A stretch of DNA of 64,000 bases from DASQBT01 sp963746955 (lineage in GTDB: Bacteria > Pseudomonadota > Gammaproteobacteria > Burkholderiales > Thiobacillaceae). A program made the translations under genes and the position numbers. The stretch lies in assembly GCA_963746955.1 (NCBI GenBank), contig CAVVDR010000009.1:310001-374000 (forward strand), written 5' to 3'. The notes under the pieces were generated by a model. That model made no database searches and had not been told where the DNA came from. It saw only the letters and a program-made list of their open reading frames with translations. This document shows positions 1-8,265 of this stretch, piece after piece. Numbering within the stretch: the stretch's first letter is position 1; the number at the start of each line of letters is the position of its first letter.

Positions 1-285
1 GTAGCGAGCAAGGAAGAGATTCGCCAATTCGTCCGCGACAACGCCTGGGGGCACCACGCGTCGTGCAGCTGCCGGATGGGTCCGGCAGATGATCCCATGG
101 CAGTGGTCGACAGCCGCTTCCGGGTCCACGGAATACGCGGCCTGCGCGTGGTGGACGCCTCGGTGTTTCCACGCATTCCGGGATTCTTTATTGTTTCCGC
201 GGTGTACATGATCGGCGAAAAGGCCAGCGACGTGATCATCGAAGACGCGCACGCGGACCACCCGGGCGGCGCTCATCCGGCCTAG
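1..285 (+). CDS. GMC-family FAD oxidoreductase, C-terminal fragment
   Basis: The frame is open from base 1, so only the last 94 residues of a larger gene are present. The fragment carries the GMC oxidoreductase C-terminal signature: a WGHHASCSCRMG segment with the active-site histidine pair, then GLRVVDASVFPRIPG, which closes the FAD-binding fold. Relatives oxidise alcohols, choline or sugars using FAD. Which substrate applies here cannot be read from this piece. It ends 17 bases before the convergent lipA stop. No terminator is obvious between them. The family call is firm and the substrate is unknown. Confidence 0.85.
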   Translation, partial: VASKEEIRQFVRDNAWGHHASCSCRMGPADDPMAVVDSRFRVHGIRGLRVVDASVFPRIPGFFIVSAVYMIGEKASDVIIEDAHADHPGGAHPA

Positions 286-302
286 GCTCGCGGAGGGCAG
301 GA

Positions 303-1235
303 TCAGGCGATTCCTGCGGCCTGCAGGTCGGCGTGATAGCTGGAGCGCACCAGCGGACCGCAGGCCGCATTGGTGAAGCCCATTTCGGTCGCACGCCGTT
401 CGAACAGCTTGAAGTCCTCCGGACTGACAAAGCGCTTGACCGGCAGATGGTCACTGGACGGCTGGAGATATTGCCCCAGGGTCAGCATGTCGATGGCGTG
501 TGCGCGCATTTCGCTCATGACTTCGAGGATTTCCTCATCGGTCTCGCCCAGCCCCAACATCATGCCGGACTTGGTTGGAATGCCTGGATAGCGCGCCTTG
601 AAGTCCAGCAGCAGTTTGAGCGAATGTTCATAGTCCGCACCGGGCCGGCAGGCCTTGTACAGGCGCGGCACGGTTTCCAGGTTGTGGTTCATCACATCGG
701 GCAGGCCTTGGCCCAGGATGTCCAGGGCAATGTCGGGCCGGCCGCGAAAGTCCGGCGTCAGGATCTCGATCCTCGTCGCCGGCGACGCCGCACGCACCGC
801 TCGGATGCAGTCGACAAAATGCTGGGCGCCGCCGTCGCGCAGATCGTCGCGATCCACGCTGGTGATCACCACGTACTTGAGTTTGAGCGCCTTGACCGTA
901 TCCGCCAGATGGCCAGGCTCTTTGGCATCGGGCGCGTCGGGCTTGCCGTGACCCACGTCGCAGAACGGGCAGCGCCGGGTACACAAATCGCCCAGGATCA
1001 TGAAGGTGGCGGTGCCGTGGCCGAAACATTCGGGCAGGTTGGGGCAGGCCGCCTCTTCGCATACCGTGTGCAGCCCGTGCCGGCGCAACAGGCCTTTCAT
1101 TTCCATCACTTCCGGACTGGGCGATTTGACCCGGATCCAGGACGGCAGACGGAGGCGCTCCTGAGGAACGATCTTGATCGGGATGCGCGCAGTCTTGGCT
1201 GCGCCTTTGTGAAGTTTGGGGTCGGACACAAGCAA
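303..1235 (-). CDS. lipA: Lipoyl synthase LipA
   Basis: Radical-SAM enzyme that inserts two sulfurs into protein-bound octanoyl groups to form lipoyl cofactors of 2-oxoacid dehydrogenases and the glycine cleavage system. At 310 residues it has normal length. The auxiliary-cluster motif CEEAACPNLPEC (about residues 59-70) and the radical-SAM motif CTRRCPFC (about 86-93) supply all six cluster cysteines, and the C-terminal RSSYHA keeps the conserved serine that binds the auxiliary cluster. It is on the minus strand, as are lipB and DUF493 upstream, but a small plus-strand gene separates it from lipB, so it is not strictly co-operonic with them. Confidence 0.97.
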   Translation of the reverse strand: MLVSDPKLHKGAAKTARIPIKIVPQERLRLPSWIRVKSPSPEVMEMKGLLRRHGLHTVCEEAACPNLPECFGHGTATFMILGDLCTRRCPFCDVGHGKPDAPDAKEPGHLADTVKALKLKYVVITSVDRDDLRDGGAQHFVDCIRAVRAASPATRIEILTPDFRGRPDIALDILGQGLPDVMNHNLETVPRLYKACRPGADYEHSLKLLLDFKARYPGIPTKSGMMLGLGETDEEILEVMSEMRAHAIDMLTLGQYLQPSSDHLPVKRFVSPEDFKLFERRATEMGFTNAACGPLVRSSYHADLQAAGIA

Positions 1236-1328
1236 CTTTCACTGAATTCAGGCGCTCATTTTACTTCAACCGGCATGGCGCCAGTGGTCTATACAGACAG
1301 TATCTGTTGCCAAAAAAAGGAGATCATC

Positions 1329-1562
1329 ATGGGCAATTGTATTGCCGATTTTCTGGTTCACCTGGACCCGACCCTCCCCCCGGAAGAGCAGTGCAAACTG
1401 GAAGACTACGTACGTGACCAGGCTTGCGTGGCGGGCGTGGGGATTTCCTCCGACAACCCCCATTTAATGGTGGTGGCCTACGACGCGGACTGCAGCCGGG
1501 CCAGCGACATCCTGCACAAGATCCAGGACCATGGCATCACCGCCGAACTGGTCGGAATGTAA
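1329..1562 (+). CDS. Small HMA-like alpha/beta protein of unknown function (77 aa)
   Basis: I chose the ATG at 1329 because it follows a strong AAGGAG ribosome-binding site at 1316-1323; a longer upstream frame runs through the antisense of lipA and is a shadow. The 77-residue product starts MGNCIADFLVHLDPTLP and ends HKIQDHGITAELVGM. Its predicted beta-alpha-beta-beta-alpha-beta rhythm, with a GVGISSDNPHLMVVAYD core, resembles heavy-metal-associated or ACT-like ferredoxin folds, but the metal-binding CxxC of HMA proteins is absent. It is divergent from lipA and convergent with lipB. I do not recognise a characterised function. Confidence 0.75.
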   Translation: MGNCIADFLVHLDPTLPPEEQCKLEDYVRDQACVAGVGISSDNPHLMVVAYDADCSRASDILHKIQDHGITAELVGM

Positions 1563-1619
1563 TAAACCCGACATCCCTGCGTAGGGCGGCAAACCTGCGC
1601 GTGCAAATCGCTTCCCTGA

Positions 1620-2231
1620 CTAGGCCGCGGTAATTAGCGCGGCAAGACGCCGGCTCAACTGCTCACCTATCTGATCCGGGGTGTTCGCGATGCCAAGGTC
1701 CAGAGTCTGGGTGACGGCCATGCCGGGGTAACCGCAGGGATTGATCTGGCTGAACGGCCGCAGGTCCATGTCCACGTTGAGGGCCAGCCCGTGATAGCTG
1801 CATCCGCGCTTGATCCGCAGGCCGAGGGCGGCAATCTTGGCGCCGTTCGCGTACACACCCGGCGCCCCTTGCCGACGGGTCGCGGTTACCTTGCACCCTG
1901 CCAGCAGATCCATGACAGCCTGCTCCATGCGCCAGACCAGTTCCTTGACTCCGTAGCCTCGACGCTTGAGATCCACCAGCACGTAGATCACCACCTGACC
2001 GGGACCGTGGTAGGTAACCTGACCGCCGCGGTCGATGGCAAGCACCGGTATATCCGTCGCAGCCAGCACGTGCTCGCGCTTGCCCGCCTGCCCCAGCGTG
2101 AACACGGGCGGGTGTTCCAGCACCCACAATTCATCGGCAGTTTGTTCGGACCGTTCAGCAGTGAATGCCTGCATGGCCCGCCAGGCGGGCTCGTAGGGCA
2201 CCCGGCCCAGATACCTGATCTGGATTTCCAC
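1620..2231 (-). CDS. lipB: Lipoyl(octanoyl) transferase LipB
   Basis: Transfers octanoyl from acyl-ACP to lipoyl domains, the step before LipA. The family motif RGGQVTYHGPGQ and the catalytic lysine region GAKIAALGLRIKRGCSYHG are present, and the conserved cysteine lies in INPCGYPGM. I place the start at a GTG at 2231, which overlaps the DUF493 stop as TAGTG and gives VEIQIRYLG as N-terminus and 203 residues, the usual size; an upstream ATG would add 54 residues antisense to nothing conserved and overlap DUF493 heavily. Translational coupling with the upstream gene is therefore likely. Confidence 0.95.
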   Translation of the reverse strand: MEIQIRYLGRVPYEPAWRAMQAFTAERSEQTADELWVLEHPPVFTLGQAGKREHVLAATDIPVLAIDRGGQVTYHGPGQVVIYVLVDLKRRGYGVKELVWRMEQAVMDLLAGCKVTATRRQGAPGVYANGAKIAALGLRIKRGCSYHGLALNVDMDLRPFSQINPCGYPGMAVTQTLDLGIANTPDQIGEQLSRRLAALITAA

Positions 2232-2497
2232 TACAGAACGATCTTGACGTAGGGATGAGCGCTCAAATCCCGATAGAGTTTGTCGAGCTGTTCCCGCGAA
2301 TGGGCCCGGATCGTGCAGGTCAGGGCAAGATAATTGCCCTTGCCGCTGGCCCGCATTTCCACCGTGGCCGGGTCGAAATCCGGCGCGTGGCACTGCACCA
2401 CGGTCACCATGGCCTGTGCGAAGTCGTCCCGCGCGGCGCCCATGATTTTGAGCGGAAAGTCACAGGGAAATTCAAACAGGCTATTTTCCATGGCCAT
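2231..2497 (-). CDS. ybeD: DUF493 / YbeD family protein
   Basis: 88-residue ferredoxin-like protein of the YbeD (UPF0250) family, normally next to lipB as here. The family features are the N-terminal LFEFPCDFPLKIMG, a central CHAPDFDP and the GNYLALTCTIRAHSREQLDKLY strand-helix segment. The function is not settled; the constant pairing with lipB suggests a role in lipoate metabolism or its regulation. Its TAG stop overlaps the GTG start of lipB by one base. Two ATGs (2497 and 2491) could start it. Confidence 0.93.
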   Translation of the reverse strand: MAMENSLFEFPCDFPLKIMGAARDDFAQAMVTVVQCHAPDFDPATVEMRASGKGNYLALTCTIRAHSREQLDKLYRDLSAHPYVKIVL

Positions 2498-2531
2498 CCA
2501 GACACGATGGCCGCCATTTTACTGCCAGTTG

Positions 2532-3221
2532 TCATATTTCAATGCGGCGCAAGCCCTCCGCATCCAGCACCTTGATGACGCGGCCCGAGACTTCGATCAA
2601 TCCCGCGTCGCTCAGGACATGCAGTACCCGGGAGAATGTTTCCGGGGTGAGATTGAGTTGGGAGGCTACCGTATGCTTGGCGGCAGGAAGCTCCACTTCA
2701 TATTGATTAAGCGACTTGTCGGGCGCATGGTGTTGCAGCATGCAGGCGACCCTCTGGGTGCTGGAGCGCATGGAGCAGGTTTCCAGACTGGTTACCAGTT
2801 CATGCAGGCGCATGCTGATTCCCGCGAGCATTTTGCGCGCCAGTCGGCAATCCTTGTCCAGCAGATCCAATATGATTGGACCCGGCACATCCAGCAGCAA
2901 GGAGTCCTGGGTCGCCTGGGCATAAATCGGGTAAGGCTTGTCCAGAAACATCAGGGCTTCGCCAAAGCTTTCGCCCGGCTTGATCACCTCCAGCACCCGT
3001 TCCGTGCCCTGTTCGGAAGGGAACGCCAATACCACGCGCCCTTCAATCAGGAGGTAAAAACCGTGGGGACTGTCACCCTTGTTGAAGAGTATTTCTCCCT
3101 TTGTCACGCGCAGGTCCTTCACATGGCTGGCGAGGTATTTCGTTTCCTCCGCCGTCAATTCCTTGAATAGGGGCAGCCTTGCCATGGCTCTCTGTCGGTC
3201 TTCGCTTATCAGTTCTCGCAT
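2532..3221 (-). CDS. Crp/Fnr-family transcriptional regulator
   Basis: 229 residues: an N-terminal cyclic-nucleotide-type sensor domain (about 15-130), a dimerisation helix, and a winged HTH (about 165-220) whose recognition helix reads LTPETFSRVLHVLS, matching the E-x-x-S-R pattern that reads TTGAT half-sites. The N-terminus has no cluster of cysteines, so it should not carry an FNR-type Fe-S cluster; a Dnr/Nnr-like (NO or haem) or other sensor is more likely. A GGGGGG-type RBS precedes the ATG. It is divergent from napD, with a perfect FNR box between them, so it is the obvious candidate regulator of the nap genes and perhaps of itself. Confidence 0.9.
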   Translation of the reverse strand: MRELISEDRQRAMARLPLFKELTAEETKYLASHVKDLRVTKGEILFNKGDSPHGFYLLIEGRVVLAFPSEQGTERVLEVIKPGESFGEALMFLDKPYPIYAQATQDSLLLDVPGPIILDLLDKDCRLARKMLAGISMRLHELVTSLETCSMRSSTQRVACMLQHHAPDKSLNQYEVELPAAKHTVASQLNLTPETFSRVLHVLSDAGLIEVSGRVIKVLDAEGLRRIEI

Positions 3222-3279
3222 CAGTCCCCCCCTTTATTTCCAGTATGCCTGTTCCGCTCGACCGCCTCACAAACAATAC

Positions 3280-3293
3280 TTGATGCTCATCAA
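3280..3293. promoter_or_regulatory. FNR/Dnr-type operator upstream of nap
   Basis: The sequence TTGAT-GCTC-ATCAA is a perfect palindromic Fnr-family box with the canonical four-base spacer. It lies 56 bases before the napD ATG and 59 bases from the divergent regulator start. A GATATT at 3319-3324 could be the -10 element, which would put the box centre roughly 40-45 bases upstream of transcription start, the classic activating position. Oxygen- or NO-responsive activation of nap by the adjacent Crp/Fnr protein or a genomic Fnr is inferred. Confidence 0.85.
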
Positions 3294-3348
3294 GGTTTTT
3301 TCTCCGTCTGAGGCGCAGGATATTCGACTCTTTGCTGGGAGAAAAGCC

Positions 3349-3690
3349 ATGAATCTGTCCGGCGTGCTTGTTGCTGCCCGTCCCGATACCTTGTCTTCAG
3401 TCGCCCAAGCCCTTTCAGCATTGCGTGGGGTGGAGGTGCATCAACAAGATCCCCTCAGCGGCCGCCTTGTGGCCGTGCTGGAGGCAGAAGACATTTTGGC
3501 GGAAACCGAATTGCTCAGGCGAATCCAGTCACTGCCGGGAGTGGCCATGGCTGAAATGGTCACTCACTATTTTGGCGAGGACGAGCAGATCTTCAACGAA
3601 CTGCCTGCCGAGCTTCAGTCTCATCCCGGCCTGAGTGACCAGGCCCTGGCGGAGCTAAATGATCCGGGCCGCACGCGCGGCTATCCATGA
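3349..3690 (+). CDS. napD: NapD, chaperone for periplasmic nitrate reductase
   Basis: 113-residue ferredoxin-like cytoplasmic chaperone that binds the Tat signal of NapA and holds back export until the molybdenum cofactor is in. The sequence begins MNLSGVLVAARPDTL and has the family pattern of a short hydrophobic strand, a GVEVHQQDPLSGRLVAVLE hairpin and the LPGVAMAEMVTHYF strand. I chose the ATG at 3349 with GGGAGAAAA before it; an in-frame upstream extension would run into the regulator promoter. It is first in the nap operon, 122 bases ahead of napA. Confidence 0.93.
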   Translation: MNLSGVLVAARPDTLSSVAQALSALRGVEVHQQDPLSGRLVAVLEAEDILAETELLRRIQSLPGVAMAEMVTHYFGEDEQIFNELPAELQSHPGLSDQALAELNDPGRTRGYP

Positions 3691-3812
3691 TGACCACCCC
3701 GATCGCCAGAGTCGTTCCCCTCACCCCGACCTCTCCCGCATGTCGGCGAGCCCCGGCTGGGTGTCGCTCGGCGACGTCCGCATAAATATTCACCCTTCCC
3801 AAGGAGCCCCAC

Positions 3813-6572
3813 ATGCACCTCTCCCGCCGTGAGTTCATGAAATCTGCCATCGCCGCCTCAACCGCCGCCACGGTGGGCCTGCCACTGACCCAATTGGCGC
3901 AGGCTGCCGCCACGGAGCTGGAGCGGGACTGGAAATGGGACAAGGGCGTATGCAGGTTCTGTGGGACTGGTTGTGGCATCCTGTACGCCACGAGGAACGG
4001 ACGCATCGTGGCCACCAGGGGTGATCCCAAGGCGCCTGTCAACAAGGGGCTCAACTGCATCAAAGGATATTTCAACGGCAAGATCATCTACGGCCAGGAC
4101 CGTCTGACCCAGCCGCTGATGCGCATGAAAGACGGCAAGTTCGACAAGAAAGCCCAGTTTGTTCCAGTGACCTGGGACCGGGCCATGGACGAAATGGAAA
4201 GCCAGTTCCGCAAGGCCTACAAAGAAAAAGGCCCCACCGGGGTGGCGATTTTCGGTTCCGGCCAGTACACCGTGCAGGAGGGCTACGTGGCCGCCAAACT
4301 CCTGAAGGCCGGCTTCCGCTCCAACAACCTGGATCCCAACGCGCGCCACTGCATGGCCTCTGCCGTGGCGGCCTTCATGCAGACCTTCGGCATAGACGAA
4401 CCCGCCGGCAATTTTGACGATATCGAATCGACCGATACCATGGTGTTGTGGGGCGCCAATATGGCGGAAATGCACCCCATTCTGTGGTCACGCGCGGTCG
4501 ACCGCCGTCTTTCGAACAAGAACACGCGGATCGTGAATCTGACCACTTACCACAACATGAGCTCCGAGCTCTCCGATCTGGAAATCATCATCAAGCCCTC
4601 CTCCGATCTGGCCATTCAGAACTATCTCATCCGGGAAATACTGGCTCGCGATGCGGTGAATTGGGATTTCGTCAACAAACATTGCGTGTTTGCCACGGGT
4701 CCCTATGACATCGGCTACGGTTTCCGCCCGAAGAATGCCGACAAGTTTGCCTTTGCCGCGGAAAAGGACATCGTCGCCAATGAACAGGAACATACCCTCG
4801 ACGAACATGAAGCGATCGCCCAGCGGCGCCAGACTGGAGAAAAGGTCAAGCAGGCCAATGCCGCATCCGCCGGCAAGAACTGGTCGATTTCGCTCGAAGA
4901 TTTCAAGAAGGGCGTAGAGCCCTACACCATTGACTTTGTCACCGCAGTGGCAAAGGGCGATGCCGACGAATCGGATGAAAGCTTCAAGAACAAGCTCAAG
5001 CAGTTGGCCGATATTTACTGCGACAAAGACCGTAAGGTCGTGTCGTTCTGGACCATGGGCTTCAATCAGCACCAGCGCGGCACCTGGGTGAATGAACAGA
5101 CCTATGCCATCCACCTGCTGTTGGGCAAATACGCGCAGCCCGGCAACAGTGCCTTTTCGCTCACCGGCCAGCCCTCCGCATGCGGCACCGCGCGCGAGGT
5201 GGGCACCTTCTCGCATCGCTTGCCGGCCGACATGGTGGTCAACAACAAGAAGCACCGCGACATAGCGGAAAAGATCTGGAAGCTGCCGACCAACACAATC
5301 AATCCGGTGGTGGGATCGCACTTCGTCAAAATCATGCGCGACCTGGAAGACGGCGCGGTGAAATTCGCCTGGGTCCAGGTCAACAACCCGTGGCAGAACA
5401 CTGCCAACGCGGTTCACTGGATCAAGGCCGCGCGGGAAATGGACAACTTCATCGTGGTGGCTGAGGCCTACCCGGGCATCTCCGCCAAAGTCGCCGACCT
5501 GATCCTGCCTGCATCCATGATCTCGGAAAAATGGGGCGCCTATGGCAATGCCGAACGCCGCACCCAGCACTGGCGCCAACAGGTGCCCGCCCCCGGCAAT
5601 GCGCGCAGCGACGTGTGGATGATGCTGGAGTTCTCCAAGCGCTTTAAGCTCAAGGATGTCTGGGGTGAACAGACCGTTGCCGGTCTCAAGGTGGAAGGTT
5701 TTCCGGAAGGCAAGCTGCCGGACGTGCTGGCTGAGGCCGAGAAGTTGGGCTACAGCCCAGAGTCCACCTTGTACGAAGTTCTGTTCGCCACCCCCGAAAA
5801 CAGGAAATATGCCTGGCCGGATGCAGTGGCGAAGGGACACGACAACCAGACAACTGATCTCCTCGGCGACGGCTGGTTCCCCGAGAAGGCCCTGTTCGAG
5901 GAATACCGCCAATTTGGCACCGGCCACGGGCATGACCTGGCGCCGTTTGATGTGTATCACCGGGATGACGTGCGCGGTCTGAAGTGGCCGGTGGTGGAAA
6001 AAGATGGCCAGTGGGTGGAAACCGGATGGCGTTTCAACGAAGAGTACGACCCTTACGTCAAGAAAGGCAGCGGGATCGAATTCTATGGCGGTGCCGACAA
6101 GTCCATCCCGAGCGGCAATCTGGATGGCATAACGGATGCCACGGCCAAGCCCCTGCCGGGCAAGGCCAAGATCTTCTTCCGCCCCTACGCCTCGCCGGTG
6201 GAACAACCCGACGGCAACTATGACCTGTGGCTGTGCACCGGGCGGGTGCTGGAACAATGGCACTCCGGCACCATGACCCAGCGTGTCCCGGAATTGCATC
6301 GCGCCATGCCAGCCGCCGTGCTATGGATCCATCCGAAGGATGCGGAGACGCGCGGACTCAAGCACAACGACCTGGTGTGGGTGGAGTCGCGCCGCGGCAA
6401 GGTCAAGATCCGGGTTGAAACAGGCGGCCGCAACAGGATGCCCAAAGGCATGGTCTATGTGCCCTGGTTTGACGAAGGCGTGTTCATCAACAAGCTGACC
6501 CTGGACGCAACCTGCCCGATTTCCAAGGAAACCGACTACAAGAAGTGTGCGGTCAAGGTTTACAAGGTCTGA
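3813..6572 (+). CDS. napA: Periplasmic nitrate reductase catalytic subunit NapA
   Basis: Molybdopterin-dependent reductase of nitrate to nitrite. The N-terminus has a Tat signal (SRREFMK, then an Ala-rich hydrophobic stretch ending near LAQA). The [4Fe-4S] cysteines are C47, C50, C54 and C82, and the Mo-ligand cysteine is C180 in NARHCMAS. At 919 residues it is about 90 longer than the enterobacterial form (828). The extra length is a charged, Lys/Glu-rich stretch at about residues 310-400, before the FWTMGFNQHQRGTW motif; similar long forms are known in Campylobacterota. It sits between napD and napB. Confidence 0.97.
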   Translation: MHLSRREFMKSAIAASTAATVGLPLTQLAQAAATELERDWKWDKGVCRFCGTGCGILYATRNGRIVATRGDPKAPVNKGLNCIKGYFNGKIIYGQDRLTQPLMRMKDGKFDKKAQFVPVTWDRAMDEMESQFRKAYKEKGPTGVAIFGSGQYTVQEGYVAAKLLKAGFRSNNLDPNARHCMASAVAAFMQTFGIDEPAGNFDDIESTDTMVLWGANMAEMHPILWSRAVDRRLSNKNTRIVNLTTYHNMSSELSDLEIIIKPSSDLAIQNYLIREILARDAVNWDFVNKHCVFATGPYDIGYGFRPKNADKFAFAAEKDIVANEQEHTLDEHEAIAQRRQTGEKVKQANAASAGKNWSISLEDFKKGVEPYTIDFVTAVAKGDADESDESFKNKLKQLADIYCDKDRKVVSFWTMGFNQHQRGTWVNEQTYAIHLLLGKYAQPGNSAFSLTGQPSACGTAREVGTFSHRLPADMVVNNKKHRDIAEKIWKLPTNTINPVVGSHFVKIMRDLEDGAVKFAWVQVNNPWQNTANAVHWIKAAREMDNFIVVAEAYPGISAKVADLILPASMISEKWGAYGNAERRTQHWRQQVPAPGNARSDVWMMLEFSKRFKLKDVWGEQTVAGLKVEGFPEGKLPDVLAEAEKLGYSPESTLYEVLFATPENRKYAWPDAVAKGHDNQTTDLLGDGWFPEKALFEEYRQFGTGHGHDLAPFDVYHRDDVRGLKWPVVEKDGQWVETGWRFNEEYDPYVKKGSGIEFYGGADKSIPSGNLDGITDATAKPLPGKAKIFFRPYASPVEQPDGNYDLWLCTGRVLEQWHSGTMTQRVPELHRAMPAAVLWIHPKDAETRGLKHNDLVWVESRRGKVKIRVETGGRNRMPKGMVYVPWFDEGVFINKLTLDATCPISKETDYKKCAVKVYKV

Positions 6573-6617
6573 TCGCCGACACGATCGCCAGCCATCCCAT
6601 TCGCCAAGGAGCCCAGC

Positions 6618-7070
6618 ATGAAATCCACAGTCCTGATCATCGGTGTGCTCGCGCTATCTTCCCTTGCCTGGGCCAAATCGGGCGGACCGGTGGCGGACAG
6701 CGCGATGGGACTCTCGAAGACCAGCGTGTTCGACGTTCCCAGTCCGCCAGCCTTTGCCTACCCCGACACCAAGCCGGGCGCGGCCCGACCCCTGCCCCGT
6801 GCCTATGAGGGCGCCCCACCCCAGGTGCCGCACGACGTAAGCGACTTCCTGCCGATCAAGGCAGACGAGAACACCTGCCTGTCCTGCCACGACAAGCCCA
6901 AGCTGATGGGAAAGAAGCTCAAGGGACTGGCCACCCCCATGCCCGAGTCGCACTACACGAAAGTGGACAGCAAGTGGCAGCTCAACAACAACCACTATGT
7001 CTGCACCCAATGCCATGTAGCTCAGGCAAACGTGAAAGACCTGGTCGGCAATACGTTTCGGACGCGGTAA
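6618..7070 (+). CDS. napB: NapB, dihaem cytochrome c subunit of nitrate reductase
   Basis: 150-residue periplasmic electron-transfer subunit that feeds NapA. A Sec signal peptide ends near LAWA-KSGG. Two haem c attachment sites are visible: CLSCH (87-91) and CTQCH (129-133). Candidate distal ligands are the histidines in VPHDVSDFLPI and ESHYTKV. An AAGGAG RBS precedes the ATG. It is 45 bases behind napA. No napC follows, so the quinol-oxidising partner must be encoded elsewhere. Confidence 0.95.
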   Translation: MKSTVLIIGVLALSSLAWAKSGGPVADSAMGLSKTSVFDVPSPPAFAYPDTKPGAARPLPRAYEGAPPQVPHDVSDFLPIKADENTCLSCHDKPKLMGKKLKGLATPMPESHYTKVDSKWQLNNNHYVCTQCHVAQANVKDLVGNTFRTR

Positions 7071-7223
7071 GAAGGGTGACGCAGTAGCGCCGCTACGGAT
7101 CTAGGGGCTGTTAGCACTAGTAAAGCACTTGGCGCGGAGATCGACGGCGCCCGAAATGTCTCGCGGCCGACGACGGGCCAAGCCTTTCGTTGAACGTTCG
7201 TTCGCTGGAATGGCCGGGCGCGA

Positions 7224-7625
7224 TCAGTGCATGAGCGCCAGCACCAGGCTCGCGATGGCGATGATGCCGAACGCACCCGTTGCCCATGTCAGCCACATCA
7301 CGCGAATGCGGCTGGTTTCCACGCGTTCGATGAGCCGCGCGTTCTGCTCGGCAAGGGTCTTGATCAACTCGGACGACGCAAGCATTTGACTGTGCAGGTC
7401 CGCAATCGCACTCTCCATTTCCGCGACGCGCGACTGCAGCAGCGCCACGGCTTGAGATTCCTGGGCATGTGGCGCTTCCACACTCCCGGTTGGCAACTCC
7501 TCAAACGGCCCATTCTTGCTGACGGTGCTCCAGAGTTTCCTCGCCCCATCGGCGACTTTGGGCGCATTCCTGATCACATCGGTCCAGGGGAGACCTTGCA
7601 GTACGGCAAGCCAGGGAATAGGCAT
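7224..7625 (-). CDS. Hypothetical coiled-coil protein with C-terminal membrane anchor
   Basis: 133 residues. The N-terminal third (MPIPWLAVLQGLPWTDVIRN) is partly hydrophobic and amphipathic, the middle (about 55-105) is a predicted coiled coil rich in Glu, Gln and Leu, and residues about 108-130 form one hydrophobic helix (MWLTWATGAFGIIAIASLVLAL) ending two residues from the C-terminus, so it looks tail-anchored. No enzymatic motif is visible and I do not recognise the family with confidence. It opens the minus-strand accessory stretch between napB and the cell-wall operon. Confidence 0.6.
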   Translation of the reverse strand: MPIPWLAVLQGLPWTDVIRNAPKVADGARKLWSTVSKNGPFEELPTGSVEAPHAQESQAVALLQSRVAEMESAIADLHSQMLASSELIKTLAEQNARLIERVETSRIRVMWLTWATGAFGIIAIASLVLALMH

Positions 7626-8265
7626 GGAAGAATCCTTTCGTGGAAGCGCGTTTGCCTAATGCAGATCCAACGGGCCTGCGCAGCGCCTCACGCAGTTGCG
7701 GTTGAGCGGATGGGAGGAGCGCCACCCGCTCAATACGCCATCGAGGCGCCGGGATTGAGCGTCCATTTGATCAAGCTGAACGAGAGGGCACGTCATGCAA
7801 GATATTATGGCCGTTGGCGTGAATCTGGCAAAGACGGTTGGAACCTCACCAGGCGGATGGCCGGAGGCGGGCGAAGGCCGGCACAGCAGGTCTGACGATG
7901 ACGCAGCGGTCAGGCTGCGTTGTCGCTACCGCGCGCAACTTAAGGTGCGCGATCACTTGGGCGTGGCCACACAATGATCTTCGTTTCGTTCGACCTGAGT
8001 GCGTCGGGGCACTTTCGGAGAATATTCTGATGAAATTAGCCGCCCAAAATAATCTGAAACCAGCCACTCATTTTGACGCAAAGTGGCCGGCCGTTGTGAC
8101 TGAAGCTAAGCCAGAACCGTCACAGGCATTTTGAATGCTGTCGGGCTTACGAAGGTCCGCTTTCCTTGGTAGCGGCGGTGTCCCGGTGGAGCGCATTGTT
8201 GGGCGCCGAGGGCCGGAACGGCATTATTCAATCTCCAACCTGCCCTGATCGTTATAGTCCACTTG
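7626..8265. other. Gap without a supported gene (640 bp)
   Basis: No reading frame here has a recognisable product. Short open frames exist on both strands but look random. The stretch at 7705-7735 contains an imperfect inverted repeat (TTGAGCGG with CCGCTCAA). A GTTGGGC at 8198-8204 matches the core of an integron attC site, but no partner core lies within 150 bases. The start of an open frame near 7795 (MAVGVNLAKTV) is reminiscent of the N-terminus of IS110-type transposases but stops resembling it after about ten residues. Confidence 0.5.

Noticed and set aside
333..1328. Long plus-strand open frame leading into the small HMA-like gene
   Set aside because: It is the exact antisense of lipA, with no family signal. 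The real start is at 1329 after an AAGGAG.
4488..6299. 603-codon minus-strand open frame
   Set aside because: Antisense shadow of napA, caused by high GC; no recognisable domain.
7795..7830. Possible remnant of an IS110-type transposase N-terminus
   Set aside because: Only about ten residues (MAVGVNLAKTV) look similar; no further transposase sequence or terminal repeats.
8198..8204. GTTGGGC core as a further attC site after DUF1801
   Set aside because: No partner core within 150 bases and no matching inner fold; a seven-base match occurs often by chance.
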